DNA of 64,000 bases. It comes from Psychrobacter sp. GP33 (GTDB taxonomy: Bacteria; Pseudomonadota; Gammaproteobacteria; Pseudomonadales; Moraxellaceae). Where the stretch lies: assembly GCF_014119005.1 (NCBI RefSeq), contig NZ_JACGYX010000003.1, positions 186,001-250,000 on the forward strand, written 5' to 3'. Below are positions 63,296-64,000 of the stretch, piece by piece (positions within the stretch are counted from its first letter, which is position 1; the number at the start of each line of letters is the position of its first letter). Made by a program: the position numbers and the translations under genes. The notes under the pieces were generated by a model. It ran no database searches and was not told the origin of the DNA. It saw only the letters and a list, made by a program, of their open reading frames with translations.

Positions 63296-64000
63296 TTAAT
63301 GACGCATTGCTGCTAATGTTTGCGCAAGCTCATCGCGCGCACCGATAAAGCCATCAATACCTTTAGGTAATAAATCTTGGGTAATCTTATCTTGTTGATA
63401 AGCCTGACTAAACGCTTCTTGATTTAAACTGGCGCGACTCATAGGCGTTGCGTCCATTGCCATTTCATGTGAAAGCTGACGTGTAACAGGAATATCTAAG
63501 GCAGCAAGCTCATCAATAAGATTTGGTGCAATGGTCAATAAGTCACAGCCAGCCAGTGCTAATATTTGCTCGACTGAGCGAAAGCTTGCCCCCATAACTT
63601 GCGTCTTATAATCGTGTTGCTTGTAATATTGATAAATCAATTTTACTGATTGAACACCTAAATCGTCAGCAGCAGCAATCTCTTGGCGACCTTGTTGATG
63701 CTTTTGCCAATCTAAAATACGTCCAACAAATGGTGAAATTAAGGTGACACCAGCATCCGCACAAGCAATGGCTTGATGCTGCCCAAATAGCAAGGTTAAA
63801 TTACAGTGAATACCTTGGGTTTCAAGATAGCGCGCTGCCTCAATACCTTGCCATGTTGCTGCCATTTTAATCAATACACGCTCTGCATCAATGCCCGCGC
63901 GTTGATACGCTTCCATAAATTCTAACGCTTTGCTAATCGTCGCTTGGGTGTCATAAGACAAGCGCGCATCGACTTCAGTAGATACCCGACCTTCGATCAA
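63296..64000 (-). CDS. tal: transaldolase, N-terminus cut by the window edge
   Basis: 234 aa visible; about 85-90 N-terminal residues lie beyond the right edge. Pentose-phosphate enzyme moving a dihydroxyacetone unit between sugar phosphates. Class I aldolase-type features: the Schiff-base lysine in RVLIKMAATWQG (residue 45 of the fragment, equal to E. coli TalB Lys132), IHCNLTLLFGQHQAIACADAGVTLISPFVGRILDW, and KTQVMGASFRSVEQILALAGCDLLTI. ISPFVGR and GASFR are the phosphate-binding residues. The C-terminus is complete. Belongs to the long TalA/TalB subfamily, not the short MipB/FSA type. Confidence 0.95.
   Translation of the reverse strand: MIEGRVSTEVDARLSYDTQATISKALEFMEAYQRAGIDAERVLIKMAATWQGIEAARYLETQGIHCNLTLLFGQHQAIACADAGVTLISPFVGRILDWQKHQQGRQEIAAADDLGVQSVKLIYQYYKQHDYKTQVMGASFRSVEQILALAGCDLLTIAPNLIDELAALDIPVTRQLSHEMAMDATPMSRASLNQEAFSQAYQQDKITQDLLPKGIDGFIGARDELAQTLAAMRH

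Noticed and set aside
1-64000. tRNA, rRNA, CRISPR array, prophage or insertion sequence
   Set aside because: None seen: no repeat-spacer pattern, no transposase or integrase motif, and no tRNA-like cloverleaf recognised by eye.

Overview
The window reads as a chromosomal segment of a gamma-proteobacterium of the family Moraxellaceae, most probably Psychrobacter. This is inferred from AT-leaning, gene-dense DNA, from protein sequences that look like Psychrobacter/Acinetobacter versions of housekeeping genes (short SohB, actinobacterial-type LeuA, single-chain iron-sulfur serine dehydratase), and from lipooligosaccharide (LOS) style surface genes. I see no phage, insertion sequence, integron, CRISPR array, rRNA or tRNA gene. 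The left edge is intergenic or the end of an unseen gene; the right edge cuts the transaldolase gene.

Layout. 1-9.8 kb: a YhbW-type flavin monooxygenase, a CysB-type LysR regulator, AmpG muropeptide permease, then prmC, a MoeB/ThiF-type adenylyltransferase, an ABC1/UbiB-family kinase, an MFS transporter and an Lrp regulator. 10-20.3 kb: leuA, a small secreted protein, accB-accC, a MATE exporter, a coiled-coil lipoprotein, an EVE-domain protein and hemW. 20.3-24.4 kb: two tandem entericidin-like lipoproteins too short for most gene finders, trmL, and a curA-tusDCBE run (sulfur relay for tRNA 2-thiouridine). 24.7-29 kb: glnE and ilvE.

29-41 kb is the envelope region and the most interesting part. 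A four-gene operon (ArnT-like GT39, polyprenyl-phosphate GT2, GtrA-like membrane protein, YdjC/NaxD-like deacetylase) has exactly the parts needed to make, deacetylate and transfer an amino-hexose onto lipid A. It is followed by eight genes on mixed strands: six known or probable glycosyltransferases (one of them a GT-A-like protein with a C-terminal membrane anchor), one protein of unknown family, and an LpxL-like acyltransferase. Together they look like a LOS core/lipid A assembly and remodelling locus.

41-64 kb returns to housekeeping and small metabolic genes: aspS, sohB, a DUF1543 protein, a histidine phosphatase, an SDR oxidoreductase, fadD, a YbgC-like thioesterase with a FetA/FetB-type ABC system, xthA, argJ, a DUF4377 lipoprotein, sdaA, an NCS2 nucleobase permease, an EamA transporter, a WG-repeat protein, an alpha/beta hydrolase, rubredoxin, apt and tal.

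Most convergent gene pairs are separated by clear intrinsic terminators, and several divergent intergenic regions carry perfect inverted repeats that could be operators. I did not find an outright new defence or mobile system. The best leads are the lipid A amino-sugar operon, the uncharacterised two-gene unit at about 35.4-37.0 kb, the sialyltransferase-fold-like protein at about 38.2-39.1 kb, and the duplicated entericidin cassette. Family assignments come from reading motifs, without database searches.
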